From positions 1 to 14,799 of the forward strand of contig CAJUDZ010000052.1 in the NCBI GenBank assembly GCA_910584965.1: a stretch of 14,799 nt of DNA. The letters run 5' to 3'. Under the pieces are notes generated by a model. The model ran no database searches and was not told the DNA's origin. It worked only from the letters and a program-made list of their open reading frames with translations. This DNA is from an uncultured Lachnospiraceae bacterium (GTDB lineage: Bacteria > Bacillota > Clostridia > Lachnospirales > Lachnospiraceae). This document shows positions 1 to 7,336 of the stretch, piece after piece; position 1 is the first letter of the stretch, and every line of letters starts with the position of its first letter. Made by a program: the position numbers and the translations under genes.

Positions 1-209
1 AAGATTATAATAAAGTGAGTGCAATTGTTAGTTTTATGGAAGAGCATGGAGAAATCACTCCTAAGGAAGCCGAAGCAGTTACGGGCAAGTCTGCCGCGAC
101 TGTGCGAAGATATTTTAAAATGCTCACAGGTACAAGATATATAGTAGCAGAGGGGAGTACCAACAATATAGTTTATCATATTGCTGCGAATTTGCCAGAA
201 GATGATTAA
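1..209 (+). CDS. 3' end of a protein with a C-terminal winged-helix domain (partial)
   Basis: The reading frame is open from the window edge (first full codon at base 3) to TAA at 207-209, so this is the tail of a longer gene; the GTG at 15 is an internal codon. The visible 68 residues form a compact winged helix. A segment with EITPKEAEAVTGKSAATVRR fits helix, turn and recognition helix, and a short wing follows. C-terminal modules like this are common on ATP-binding (AlbA_2/COG2865-type) transcriptional regulators and on Fic-type proteins; which parent this belongs to cannot be told from the fragment. The winged-helix call is fairly safe and the parent family is a guess. Confidence 0.6.
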   Translation, partial: DYNKVSAIVSFMEEHGEITPKEAEAVTGKSAATVRRYFKMLTGTRYIVAEGSTNNIVYHIAANLPEDD

Positions 210-501
210 AATGGTTTAAAAAACGAATTGCCTAAACAGTGATTAGGAAATTTATATAAATGGACTTCAATGTGTGAAAAATGCATTAGCAACGAAACAG
301 ACGCAATTTGTTCCGTGATAACACCATGATAACAAAAATTTGAAAAACGTCAGATACAGAGTGAATATCAAAGAAAAAACCACCGAAAAAGCTCTGAAAA
401 CCACACAAAATCACCCCAATTTCCTTCACATAAAACCGTGAGGGGGGGCGTACAGTAGGTTCTGGTAGGGTTGATACTATCATCGAGTAATCTTGTAATT
501 A
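210..501. other. gene-free stretch, possible decayed sequence
   Basis: These 292 bases hold no ORF with a ribosome binding site on either strand. Visible structure is minor: a small hairpin just after the upstream gene (231-247), a repeated GATAACA heptamer about 307-331, a run of seven G (442-448), and a short TGATA-C-TATCA inverted repeat (472-482). The minus strand stays open over 286-483 and 368-586, but those translations are low-complexity and Phe-rich with no start signal. It may be a remnant of a lost mobile element or gene; nothing identifies it. Confidence 0.5.
231..247 (+). terminator. weak hairpin after the first gene
   Basis: Arms CCTAA and TTAGG (5 bp) enclose the loop ACAGTGA. 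They can be extended by AATT/AATT across one mismatch (226-252). The hairpin lies 22 bases after the TAA. The following sequence is A/T-rich but has no clean T-run, so termination activity is uncertain. Confidence 0.25.
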
Positions 502-1120
502 GTGCACTGCGATTTGAAACGGGTAATCCTTGATACAGTATATTGCGCATATCAATCAGCGCCGCCGGCCAAACGCCCGGATGCATTGTATGGAGTTATT
601 CTAAATGCGAAAGAGGAGACAACTGCATTAGAAGCCGTTATGCAGCATGGAGAGGAAGACTTGCCGGAATTTGAAGAGTTTCTTCCGCCATGGATTACCT
701 ACCTTGACGATAAGACGGGGCATGATGCGGACCGCCTTATTCTGGAAGCCGTTGATCTGTTAAATGATCTTTCGCTGGAAATTCAGTGTGCGGAAAAGTA
801 TGCAGCTGTCCATCCGGGATTATATCTGAATATTGGAAAACGAGAAACATATGCCGGCGGAGTATGTTATTGCGGCAGACGGGGGACTGTCTTTATTGGA
901 AAAGTGTTATTTTGCCGCATGTGAGTCGGATACATCTGCACAAAATTATCTCCGCATGTTGCTAAATGGGTATGGAAACGGAAAGAAAAGGGAAGAACTT
1001 CAAAAGCTGTTAAGACTATTCCCGGGGTATAAGAGCAACGGCTATCTGCTGGATGAGAGGAGTTTTCGCGAATATGGCGGAAGCGTGTATTTTAAGAGAA
1101 TTGATATGAAGAGAAAATAG
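502..1120 (+). pseudogene. hypothetical protein gene interrupted by a frameshift near 835
   Basis: Two overlapping frames look like halves of one protein. The first (from GTG 502) reads as ordinary acidic helical protein up to about base 834, ending with HPGLYLNI. After that its translation (GKRETYAGGVCYCG, stop at 924) looks non-coding. The second frame is closed by TGA at 827-829, then continues as plausible protein (ENEKHMPAEYVIAADGG onwards) to TAG at 1118-1120. Skipping one base near G835 joins the two into about 205 residues. No ribosome binding site precedes GTG 502 and a stop (496-498) lies just upstream, so the 5' end may also be missing. An alternative is two overlapping genes, the second starting at TTG 833 or ATG 851. 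I do not recognise the family; the C-terminal half (LEKCYFAAC, LLNGYGNGKKREEL, LLRLFPG) resembles uncharacterised helical repeats. A true sequencing error is also possible. Confidence 0.5.
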
Positions 1121-1148
1121 GAGCAACATTTTTAATAAGGAGGTCCTA

Positions 1149-4115
1149 ATGAGAAGTACAGAAGAACTGGAAAAAAGAATACAATATTTGGAACAGGAAA
1201 ACCAATACTTGAAACATCTTCTGTCAGACGCTGGGATTTCCTATTCTGAAAAAGAAATTATCGAGAACGTTCACGAATATGATCCAAATCAGGGAGCAAG
1301 AATTATACCAATAGACATTACGGAAAACGATGCAAAAGTGTTCTTTAGCATGTTTTGGGGACGCACAGATGTATATAGCAAGCGTACCATAAAGAAATCT
1401 ACCGGGGAAGTCAATTATTATACACAGTGCTATAACTTTTGGAAAAATGGCTGTCCGAGAATTACCGGAAGTAAGATAAAGTGCCAGGATTGCCGGAGAC
1501 AGGCATATAAAGAGTTAAGGAAAGAACAGATTATTGATCATTTAAGAGGAAATTCAGAGGATGCCACAGATGTCATAGGTGTTTTCCCGCTTTTGACAGA
1601 TGATACCTGCAGATTTATTGTCTTTGATTTTGATAATCACGAAAAAGGTGCGGAGAAAAATGATTTTGCCAATGCGGACGATCTGTGGAGAGATGAAGTA
1701 GACAGTTTGAGAAAAATATGTGATATAAATGGAATAGATGCGCTGGTAGAGCGTTCGCGATCGGGGAGAGGCGCACATCTTTGGATATTCTTTCAAAAAC
1801 CAATAGAAGCTGGTCTTGCAAGGAAATTTGGAAATGCTTTGTTAAATAAAGGTGCAGAATCTGTAAACTTAAAGTCGTTTCACTTTTATGATCGTATGCT
1901 GCCAATGCAGGATCATCTTCCGGAAGGCGGAGTGGGCAATCTGATTGCACTGCCATTACAGGGACAGGCATTAAAAGAGGGGAACAGCGCGTTTATAGAT
2001 GAACACTGGAATGCATATCCGAACCAGTGGGAAGTGCTGCTAAGCAAGAAAAAACTTTCAAAAGAGTTTATTGAAGATAAGATAAAAGAATGGACTGAGG
2101 GAAGCCTTGATATTGCCACAGGATGCAAGGATATTTTTGAAAACGACAACGAAAAGCCGTGGGATAAAACAAAGCATTTTCAGAAGGAAGATGTGGATGG
2201 AATCATGCAGATTACACTGTCAGACGGCGTATATGTGAATGCGGTAAATTTACAGCCAAGAATGCAGAATCAAATCAGGAGGATGGCTGCATTTTCTAAT
2301 CCTGTCTTTTATAAAAACCAGGCCATGGGGCTGTCTAATTTTGAAAATTACAGATATATTTATCTTGGAAGTGATGAAGGCGGATTCGTCAAAGTCCCAA
2401 GAGGTATTTTGGAAAATATAACCAAAGCGTGTGAAAAAGCAGGTATCGAATATGAAATAGAAGATAAGCGGAGTAAAGGGTATCCGATTCATGTGGAGTT
2501 TACTGGTAAACTAAAAGAATCACAAATACCTGCTGTAGAAAAACTCCTTCAATATGACAACGGAATACTGAATGCCGCCACAGCATTTGGGAAGACGGTT
2601 GTGTGCTGTAATGTCATAGCGAAGAGACGGGCAAGCACACTGATTCTTATCCAGTCGTCAGCGCTGATGGGACAATGGCAGGAAGCGCTTGAAAAGTTCT
2701 TACATATTGATGAGGAACTGCCGGAGTACGAAACACCTACAGGCCGTAAAAAGAGACGAAAAAGTATCATTGGAAAGTTACAGGGGGCTCACGATTCGAC
2801 TACGGGTATTATTGATATTGCTATGGTCGGTTCGGTTTGTAAGAATGGTGAATACCACAGGCGGTTAAAGGAGTATGGACTCATACTGGTGGATGAGTGC
2901 CACCATGCTGCTTCAGATACAATCGTGGATATTTTACAGGAAGCGGATGCAAAATATGTATATGGAGTGACGGCTACGCCATTCAGGGGCGATGGTCTGG
3001 AAAAAATAAATTACATGCTTCTTGGACCAATCCGTTATCAATATACCTCAAAGGACAGGGCAAAGGAGCAGGGAATAGAGCATCTTGTCTATCCGCGGTT
3101 TACAAGAGCAGTCGCCCCGAGATTTTCACAGGATAAAATGCATCCGAATGAGGCATATGAAATTATCCGCAATAATGAAGACAGGGACGAATTGATCATA
3201 AGGGATGTAAAACAATGTGTGGATGATGGAAGAACGCCGGTGGTTCTTTCCAGATATGTGGAACATTCACAGCGGTTGTATCAGCGTCTGCTTCATTATG
3301 CAGATAAAGTATTTCTATTGTCCGGCAGGAATTCAAAGAAAGAACATAAAGAGATTTTAAAACAGATGAATCAGATCACGTCAAAGGAGAGTATGATTCT
3401 TGTTGCAACAGGAAAACTCATAGGGGAGGGATTTGATTATCCGAGGCTGGATACACTGGTCATGGCAACTCCGGTAGCATGGAAGGGAGTAGTAGAGCAG
3501 TATGCCGGACGTTTAAACAGGGATTATGAAGGAAAGAAAAGCGTAATTATATATGACTATGTGGACAGTCATATATCCATGTTTGACAGGATGTACCATA
3601 AAAGACTTAAGGCGTACAAACAGATCGGGTACGATATCTTTTCCGGAACCGGCGCACAGAAACAAACAACCAACGCAATTTTTGATATAGATAATTATGC
3701 AGACGTGTATCGGAATGATCTGCTTACCGCCGAGAAAGAAATTATCATTTCCAGTCCGGTTATCAATGGTAAGAAAGTGTATGATATGATTCATTTACTC
3801 AGGGAAAAGCAGGAGGCAGGAATTAAAATTGTCATTGTCACATGGAAGCCGGACTGCTATGGGTATGGGGACAGTGCATACTGGCAGGGATTGCAGGAAC
3901 AGATGCGAAAGGCGGGATTCGAAATGAATCTTGTGGAGGATTATTGCGAACATTATTGCATTATAGACTATCGGGTAGTTTGGTACGGCAGTATGAATTT
4001 TCTCGGAAAAGAAGATGCAGAAGATAATCTGATGCGTATTGTAGATGGGGAAATTGCAAACGAACTGCTTGAAATGACATTTGGAAATAAAAAATATCAG
4101 GGTGAGACGATGTAA
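1149..4115 (+). CDS. primase (TOTE-type AEP)-SF2 helicase-PLD-like fusion protein
   Basis: 988 residues, starting at ATG 1149 behind AAGGAGG (1137-1143). Residues 1-30 form a short coiled coil. About 55-320 is an archaeo-eukaryotic primase-like domain: a Cys cluster (C94, C102, C112, C115) that may bind zinc, the acidic motif FIVFDFD (156-162, D160/D162), SGRGAH (205-210) and NLIALPL (264-270). It matches what is annotated as the TOTE conflict system primase domain. About 455-810 is a superfamily 2 helicase: ATAFGKT (477-483, K482), DECH (582-585), TAT (608-610), GEGFDYP (759-765) and QYAGRLNR (784-791). About 852-970 is a phospholipase-D-like domain with D940, G947-S948 and N950, but the expected HxK pair reads C933-E-H935, so the nuclease centre looks degenerate. 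The family is suspected of acting in genome conflict or mobile-element defence; activity on this copy is inference. No partner gene is intact nearby. It follows the frameshifted gene by 28 bases and could have shared its transcript. Confidence 0.88.
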   Translation: MRSTEELEKRIQYLEQENQYLKHLLSDAGISYSEKEIIENVHEYDPNQGARIIPIDITENDAKVFFSMFWGRTDVYSKRTIKKSTGEVNYYTQCYNFWKNGCPRITGSKIKCQDCRRQAYKELRKEQIIDHLRGNSEDATDVIGVFPLLTDDTCRFIVFDFDNHEKGAEKNDFANADDLWRDEVDSLRKICDINGIDALVERSRSGRGAHLWIFFQKPIEAGLARKFGNALLNKGAESVNLKSFHFYDRMLPMQDHLPEGGVGNLIALPLQGQALKEGNSAFIDEHWNAYPNQWEVLLSKKKLSKEFIEDKIKEWTEGSLDIATGCKDIFENDNEKPWDKTKHFQKEDVDGIMQITLSDGVYVNAVNLQPRMQNQIRRMAAFSNPVFYKNQAMGLSNFENYRYIYLGSDEGGFVKVPRGILENITKACEKAGIEYEIEDKRSKGYPIHVEFTGKLKESQIPAVEKLLQYDNGILNAATAFGKTVVCCNVIAKRRASTLILIQSSALMGQWQEALEKFLHIDEELPEYETPTGRKKRRKSIIGKLQGAHDSTTGIIDIAMVGSVCKNGEYHRRLKEYGLILVDECHHAASDTIVDILQEADAKYVYGVTATPFRGDGLEKINYMLLGPIRYQYTSKDRAKEQGIEHLVYPRFTRAVAPRFSQDKMHPNEAYEIIRNNEDRDELIIRDVKQCVDDGRTPVVLSRYVEHSQRLYQRLLHYADKVFLLSGRNSKKEHKEILKQMNQITSKESMILVATGKLIGEGFDYPRLDTLVMATPVAWKGVVEQYAGRLNRDYEGKKSVIIYDYVDSHISMFDRMYHKRLKAYKQIGYDIFSGTGAQKQTTNAIFDIDNYADVYRNDLLTAEKEIIISSPVINGKKVYDMIHLLREKQEAGIKIVIVTWKPDCYGYGDSAYWQGLQEQMRKAGFEMNLVEDYCEHYCIIDYRVVWYGSMNFLGKEDAEDNLMRIVDGEIANELLEMTFGNKKYQGETM

Positions 4116-4301
4116 AGGAGCCACTGCAAAACGATTGCATATTCAATCTGGCTGATTGATTATTGGTGCGGTAAAGATATCAGAGCGTTAATACAAATGC
4201 CGTTTTCGAGACATTGAATTATGCACATAGAAGCGGGTTTGCGTATCAAAAACAAGACAATTTTCCGCAAGATAGGGAATGCAGACATTTCAAACAGCTT
4301 C

Positions 4302-4307
4302 TATAAT
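4302..4307 (+). promoter_or_regulatory. likely -10 element for the AraC/GyrI-like gene
   Basis: A perfect TATAAT lies 23 bases before ATG 4331, giving a leader of roughly 15 to 20 bases that ends in AGGAGG (4318-4323). No good -35 hexamer lies at 16-18 bases (4279-4284 reads ATGCAG), which suits a promoter needing an activator, as AraC-family genes often do. The rest of the 215-base gap (4116-4330) shows only a small TGCAA/TTGCA hairpin (4125-4139) after the helicase stop, without a T-run. Confidence 0.4.
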
Positions 4308-4330
4308 AGTCTTCAGCAGGAGGAAAAAGT

Positions 4331-5221
4331 ATGGAATGGATAGCGGCGATGCAGCAGGCGATTACTTATATGGAAGAGCATCTTATGGAGGAAACAAATT
4401 ATGAAGATGTGGCAAAGCATGTGCACATTTCGAGTTATGAGTTTCACAGGGCATTTTGTTTTCTTACCGGGATGACCGCGAATGCCTATATCCGCAAACG
4501 AAGATTGTCTTTGGCCGGCAGGGAAATTATGGAAACCGATACGAAAATCATAGATATTGCGTTGAAATATGGTTATGAAACACCGGAGAGTTTTACAAAG
4601 GCATTCACAAGGTTTCATGGAATCGCGCCTAAATTTGCCAGAGAGGAATCCGCAAAACTTGTACTTTTTAATCCGCTTGCTATTAAACTGACCGTGGAAG
4701 GTGGCAGAAGCATGGATTACAGAATCACACAAACAAAGGAACAGAAATTTCTTGCATTGGTAAGAACGTTTCGAAATGAAATCATCAACGATGAAGAAAA
4801 CCAGGAAATTCCTGATTTTTGGGAAGAGTGTCATCAAAAAAATCTGGTAGAACCGATTCGCAGTCTTCGTCCGGAAGGGAAACGGGATCTGTATGGGTTA
4901 TGTTCTCCGACGAAAGAAGGCGAGAGTACATTTGAATATGGAATCGGTATCCTGATTGATGAAGAGACGATGGATTTTGATGGCGATGAAATGCAAAAGG
5001 CAGGTTATCGTATCTGGGATGTAAAACCGGGAACCTATGTTGTATTTGACTGCATCGGTAAGGATGGTGACTGCATCAGCGACACATGGTCCAGGTTCTA
5101 CCGGGAGTTTTTGCCGCAGATGGGGTACGAGGCCGAATCGGAAACGGATTACGAATTATATTATGAAAAAGGAAGAAATAATCTGTTCTGTGAACTGTGG
5201 ATTCCGGTAAGAAAAAAATAA
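4331..5221 (+). CDS. AraC-family regulator with GyrI-like effector-binding domain
   Basis: 296 residues, ATG behind AGGAGG at 7 bases spacing. Residues about 8-105 are the double helix-turn-helix AraC DNA-binding domain; landmarks are YEDVAKHVHISSYEFHRAF for the first unit and IIDIALKYGYETPESFTKAF with FHGIAP for the second. Residues about 128-294 are a GyrI-like (SHV-type) small-molecule-binding domain, with IPDFWEE, the YGIGI strand, WDVKPGTYVVFDC and the terminal CELWIPV; E288 sits where this family carries its ligand-contacting glutamate. Domain order (DNA-binding first) and length match the Rob-like group seen throughout Firmicutes. Such proteins sense hydrophobic or cationic compounds and usually control a neighbouring efflux or modification gene. 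Here the only same-strand follower is the P-loop protein at 5312, beyond a possible terminator, so the target is unknown. Confidence 0.9.
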   Translation: MEWIAAMQQAITYMEEHLMEETNYEDVAKHVHISSYEFHRAFCFLTGMTANAYIRKRRLSLAGREIMETDTKIIDIALKYGYETPESFTKAFTRFHGIAPKFAREESAKLVLFNPLAIKLTVEGGRSMDYRITQTKEQKFLALVRTFRNEIINDEENQEIPDFWEECHQKNLVEPIRSLRPEGKRDLYGLCSPTKEGESTFEYGIGILIDEETMDFDGDEMQKAGYRIWDVKPGTYVVFDCIGKDGDCISDTWSRFYREFLPQMGYEAESETDYELYYEKGRNNLFCELWIPVRKK

Positions 5222-5222
5222 T

Positions 5223-5244
5223 GCGGTAACGGCATCCGCTTTTT
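5223..5244 (+). terminator. possible rho-independent terminator
   Basis: Arms GCGG (5223-5226) and CCGC (5236-5239) are followed directly by five T, and an A-run precedes the stem, so A/T pairing could lengthen it after an internal loop. It begins one base after the stop of the AraC/GyrI-like gene. The GC stem is only four pairs, so strength is doubtful. Confidence 0.4.
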
Positions 5245-5311
5245 CATTTGTTGCCTGTTTTGCTGTCTGTGCAGAGCTGATGCCGAGTACCGTTCACGAA
5301 GGGGATATACA

Positions 5312-5956
5312 ATGGTATTTCAGGATAATGTTATAAAAGCGTATTTAAAAAATGTTTATTTCATTACGGGAACGCCTTGCGGCGGAAAGACAACGATTTC
5401 ACGGGAGCTGGCCAAACGGCACGGTCTATTGGTTTACGATGTGGATGAGCAGTTTGCGAATCATCAGAAAATTTCAAATGCCGCTTTTCAGCCGTCGATG
5501 AATAAAACCTTTAAGGATGCGGATGCGTTTTTTGGACGTACCATAGAGGAATATGAAAAGTGGCTGATTGATAACACAAGAGAACAATTGGACTTTGTAT
5601 TTCTGGACTTGATTCGTCTTTCGCAGGATAAAATGGTATTGTGTGACTGCCATTTGACAGTGGAAGAAGCCGAAAAATACACGGAAGCATCCCGAATCGT
5701 ATTCTTGATAAAAGAACCATCGAATTTAGTCGGGGAATACTGTAATCGTCCCAGCCATCAAGGGTTTCGCGATTTTATCCACAGCGCGTCCGATATCGAA
5801 AAGGCAAAGGCGGCATGTAACGCGGTTTTAAAAAAGCTCAATGAGAAAAGATATAATGATATCAAAGGCAGCGGTTATTTGTGGATTGAAAGGACCGAAA
5901 ACAGTACGGTTGATGAAACCGTAAGAAAAGCAGAGCGGTATTTTGGTTTTGCATAA
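5312..5956 (+). CDS. P-loop NTPase, kinase-like
   Basis: 214 residues, ATG behind AAGGGGA (5299-5305). A Walker A loop GTPCGGKTT occupies residues 20-28 (K26), straight after a first hydrophobic strand (NVYFITG). D43 and D45 in VYDVDE follow as in small-molecule and nucleotide kinases. A second strand KMVLCDCHL (107-115, D112) could carry the Walker B or substrate acidic residue. Late in the protein, VFLIKEPSNLV and YCNRPSHQGF look like the strand and lid of an adenylate/shikimate-kinase fold. The substrate cannot be told; proteins of this type are annotated only as AAA or kinase-like. Its 3' end lies nine bases from the convergent methyltransferase end, with no obvious terminator between. 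It could be cotranscribed with the AraC/GyrI gene if the small hairpin between them is weak. Confidence 0.72.
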   Translation: MVFQDNVIKAYLKNVYFITGTPCGGKTTISRELAKRHGLLVYDVDEQFANHQKISNAAFQPSMNKTFKDADAFFGRTIEEYEKWLIDNTREQLDFVFLDLIRLSQDKMVLCDCHLTVEEAEKYTEASRIVFLIKEPSNLVGEYCNRPSHQGFRDFIHSASDIEKAKAACNAVLKKLNEKRYNDIKGSGYLWIERTENSTVDETVRKAERYFGFA

Positions 5957-5965
5957 GCAGAAGAA

Positions 5966-6574
5966 TTATAGTTTTTCGGCTTTCAGAAATATCCCGCTGT
6001 CCTTCCTGTAACTTTGAACCGTTTGAAAGCCGGCCTGATAGAAAAAGGTCTCCAGCTCTTTTTGGCTGTATATTTTCACGTCCCCGCTTTTCGAAAAGGG
6101 AATCCAAAAAATATTTGCCAAAAATCTGAGTATTGTTCCAACGTTAGGGTCGGCTATATATACGGCGCCGTTTTTCTTCAACACTCTTTTACATTCATTT
6201 ACAAATCCCTGTGGATTGTCAAAATGATGAAAGGCACAGCATACCGTTATAATGTCAATGCTTTCATCGCTCCATGTCAGCGGATAGCATGATCTTACCT
6301 CGAAATTCATTTCCGGGCAGCGCATTTTTGCGGCGCGAATCATGTTTTCCGATATATCGATGCCATTTGCCTGAATTTTGGCCTTTTTCGATAATTCCCT
6401 CAGCAGGGTTCCGTTTCCGCATGCAACATCAAGAACGATGGCGCCTTCGCTCAAATCGATTGTATCGGACAGTTCCCCGATATGAAATCTGGTATATTGG
6501 CCTTCTCTGGACATGTCGTATGCGGAGGCTATTTTATTGTACGTAATTTTTGAGTTTTCTGTCTTTTTGTTCAT
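5966..6574 (-). CDS. class I SAM-dependent methyltransferase
   Basis: 202 residues, ATG at 6574, with GGGAGA (minus strand) about 9 bases upstream. It has the Rossmann motifs of Methyltransf_11/25 proteins: motif I VLDVACGNGTLL (47-58) for the SAM loop, GIDIS (71-75) with the ribose-binding acidic residue D73, then DIITVCCAFHHF (107-118) and LKKNGAVYIADP (132-143). This is a single catalytic domain of the usual length for a small-molecule methyltransferase with no recognisable substrate domain. It lies 90 bases downstream of the TRIC channel gene on the same strand and could be the last gene of that operon. Its base composition is closer to the AT-rich left part, so it may have joined the cluster later. 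The substrate is unknown. Confidence 0.87.
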   Translation of the reverse strand: MNKKTENSKITYNKIASAYDMSREGQYTRFHIGELSDTIDLSEGAIVLDVACGNGTLLRELSKKAKIQANGIDISENMIRAAKMRCPEMNFEVRSCYPLTWSDESIDIITVCCAFHHFDNPQGFVNECKRVLKKNGAVYIADPNVGTILRFLANIFWIPFSKSGDVKIYSQKELETFFYQAGFQTVQSYRKDSGIFLKAEKL

Positions 6575-6668
6575 ATTCCATTCTCCCGTTCTGGCCCGTT
6601 CCGGCCTGTTCTGCTGACAGCGCGGTTCCCTTTGCCCGTTTAAAATTCCGGACAGCCTTCGTTTTCAT
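6534..6668 (-). CDS. candidate small ORF overlapping the TRIC stop codon
   Basis: A 44-codon frame begins at ATG 6668, overlapping the stop of the channel gene in an ATGA arrangement, with GGGAGG seven bases upstream (minus strand). That is as good a start signal as any in the window. It reads through the 10-base repeats and ends at TAA inside the methyltransferase gene (6534-6536). The predicted peptide is short and basic (starts MKTKAVRNFKRAKG), has no hydrophobic segment, and its C-terminal third is simply another frame of the methyltransferase start. Possible roles are translational coupling to the methyltransferase, or none. Coding status is unproven. Confidence 0.2.
   Translation of the reverse strand: MKTKAVRNFKRAKGTALSAEQAGTGQNGRMEYEQKDRKLKNYVQ
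6581..6610 (-). repeat. three imperfect 10-base tandem units before the methyltransferase
   Basis: On the plus strand the units read TTCTCCCGTT, CTGGCCCGTT and CCGGCCTGTT in exact 10-base register. On the minus (coding) strand each begins AACGGG or AACAGG. The unit nearest the methyltransferase start supplies its GGGAGA ribosome binding site. Confidence 0.5.
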
Positions 6669-7321
6669 TCCGATTCCTCCCGTATGCCCGGCAGATTCCA
6701 CCGGTAATGGCTGGCCAGGATTCGGATGGCGATGACGAGCAGGGCGCTGAGCAGCATGGCATAATCCGAGCGGGTGAACTGCAGGAGCAGGACATAGAGG
6801 CAGGCGCCGGAAATGGAGGCGCATGCGTAAACGTGTTTTTTCAGGACAAAAGGCGTTTCCCCCGCCATGATGTCTCGCAGAATGCCGCCGCCGATGCCGG
6901 TAATCACGCCGAGAAAAATAAGCAGGAAATGGTACTCGCCATATCCCGCGTCTACGCCGGTATCGACGCCTGTGACGGTAAAGGCGCCGAGACCGATGGC
7001 GTCCAGAATGTTCATGACTTTTTCATAGCCTTCCATATAATGGCTTCCGAGCAGATGGGGGCGGAAGCGGAACAGCAGAAACAGGACGAGCACCGTCAGA
7101 AAAGCGGCAAATACATAGACCGGGTTTCTGAACATATGGGGAGGAATCGTGCCGATCATCAGGTCGCGGAGCATTCCGCCGCCGACGGCGGTGATCACGC
7201 CGAGGACGATGATGCCGAAAAGATCCAGCTTTTTGCGGACTGCGACCATAGCGCCGGAAGAGGCAAAAGCGATGGTCCCGATAATTTCTATGGGAAAAAA
7301 GATGTTCGAATGTAATTCCAT
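6665..7321 (-). CDS. TRIC-family (UPF0126/YadS-like) membrane channel protein
   Basis: 218 residues, ATG behind GGAGG at 7 bases. There are seven predicted membrane segments (about 10-27, 33-53, 68-85, 104-120, 131-148, 164-181, 187-203). The two halves carry the paired signature GGGMLRD (47-53) and GGGILRD (144-150), with SSGAM (21-25) and FTVTG (114-118) in the matching first helices. This internal repeat plus a seventh helix is diagnostic of the trimeric intracellular cation channel family (former UPF0126 pairs). Bacterial members form potassium-permeable trimers in vitro; their role in the cell is not settled. The gene follows the second WYL gene by 15 bases on the same strand, so cotranscription with the two regulators is very likely. 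Confidence 0.92.
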   Translation of the reverse strand: MELHSNIFFPIEIIGTIAFASSGAMVAVRKKLDLFGIIVLGVITAVGGGMLRDLMIGTIPPHMFRNPVYVFAAFLTVLVLFLLFRFRPHLLGSHYMEGYEKVMNILDAIGLGAFTVTGVDTGVDAGYGEYHFLLIFLGVITGIGGGILRDIMAGETPFVLKKHVYACASISGACLYVLLLQFTRSDYAMLLSALLVIAIRILASHYRWNLPGIREESE

Positions 7322-7336
7322 TTTCGTTCCTCCATA

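Noticed and set aside
286..586. Overlapping minus-strand frames (286-483 and 368-586) in the left intergenic stretch
   Set aside because: Phe-rich, low-complexity translations without ribosome binding sites; they disagree with each other and overlap the plus-strand gene. Treated as chance frames or decay.
4125..4139. TGCAA/TTGCA hairpin after the helicase gene, as a terminator
   Set aside because: Five-base AT-rich stem with no T-run after it.
6707..7315. Long plus-strand frame (202 codons) opposite the TRIC gene
   Set aside because: It is the antisense of a clear membrane protein; the translation is rich in Asp, Gly, His and Gln, with no family motif and no ribosome binding site.
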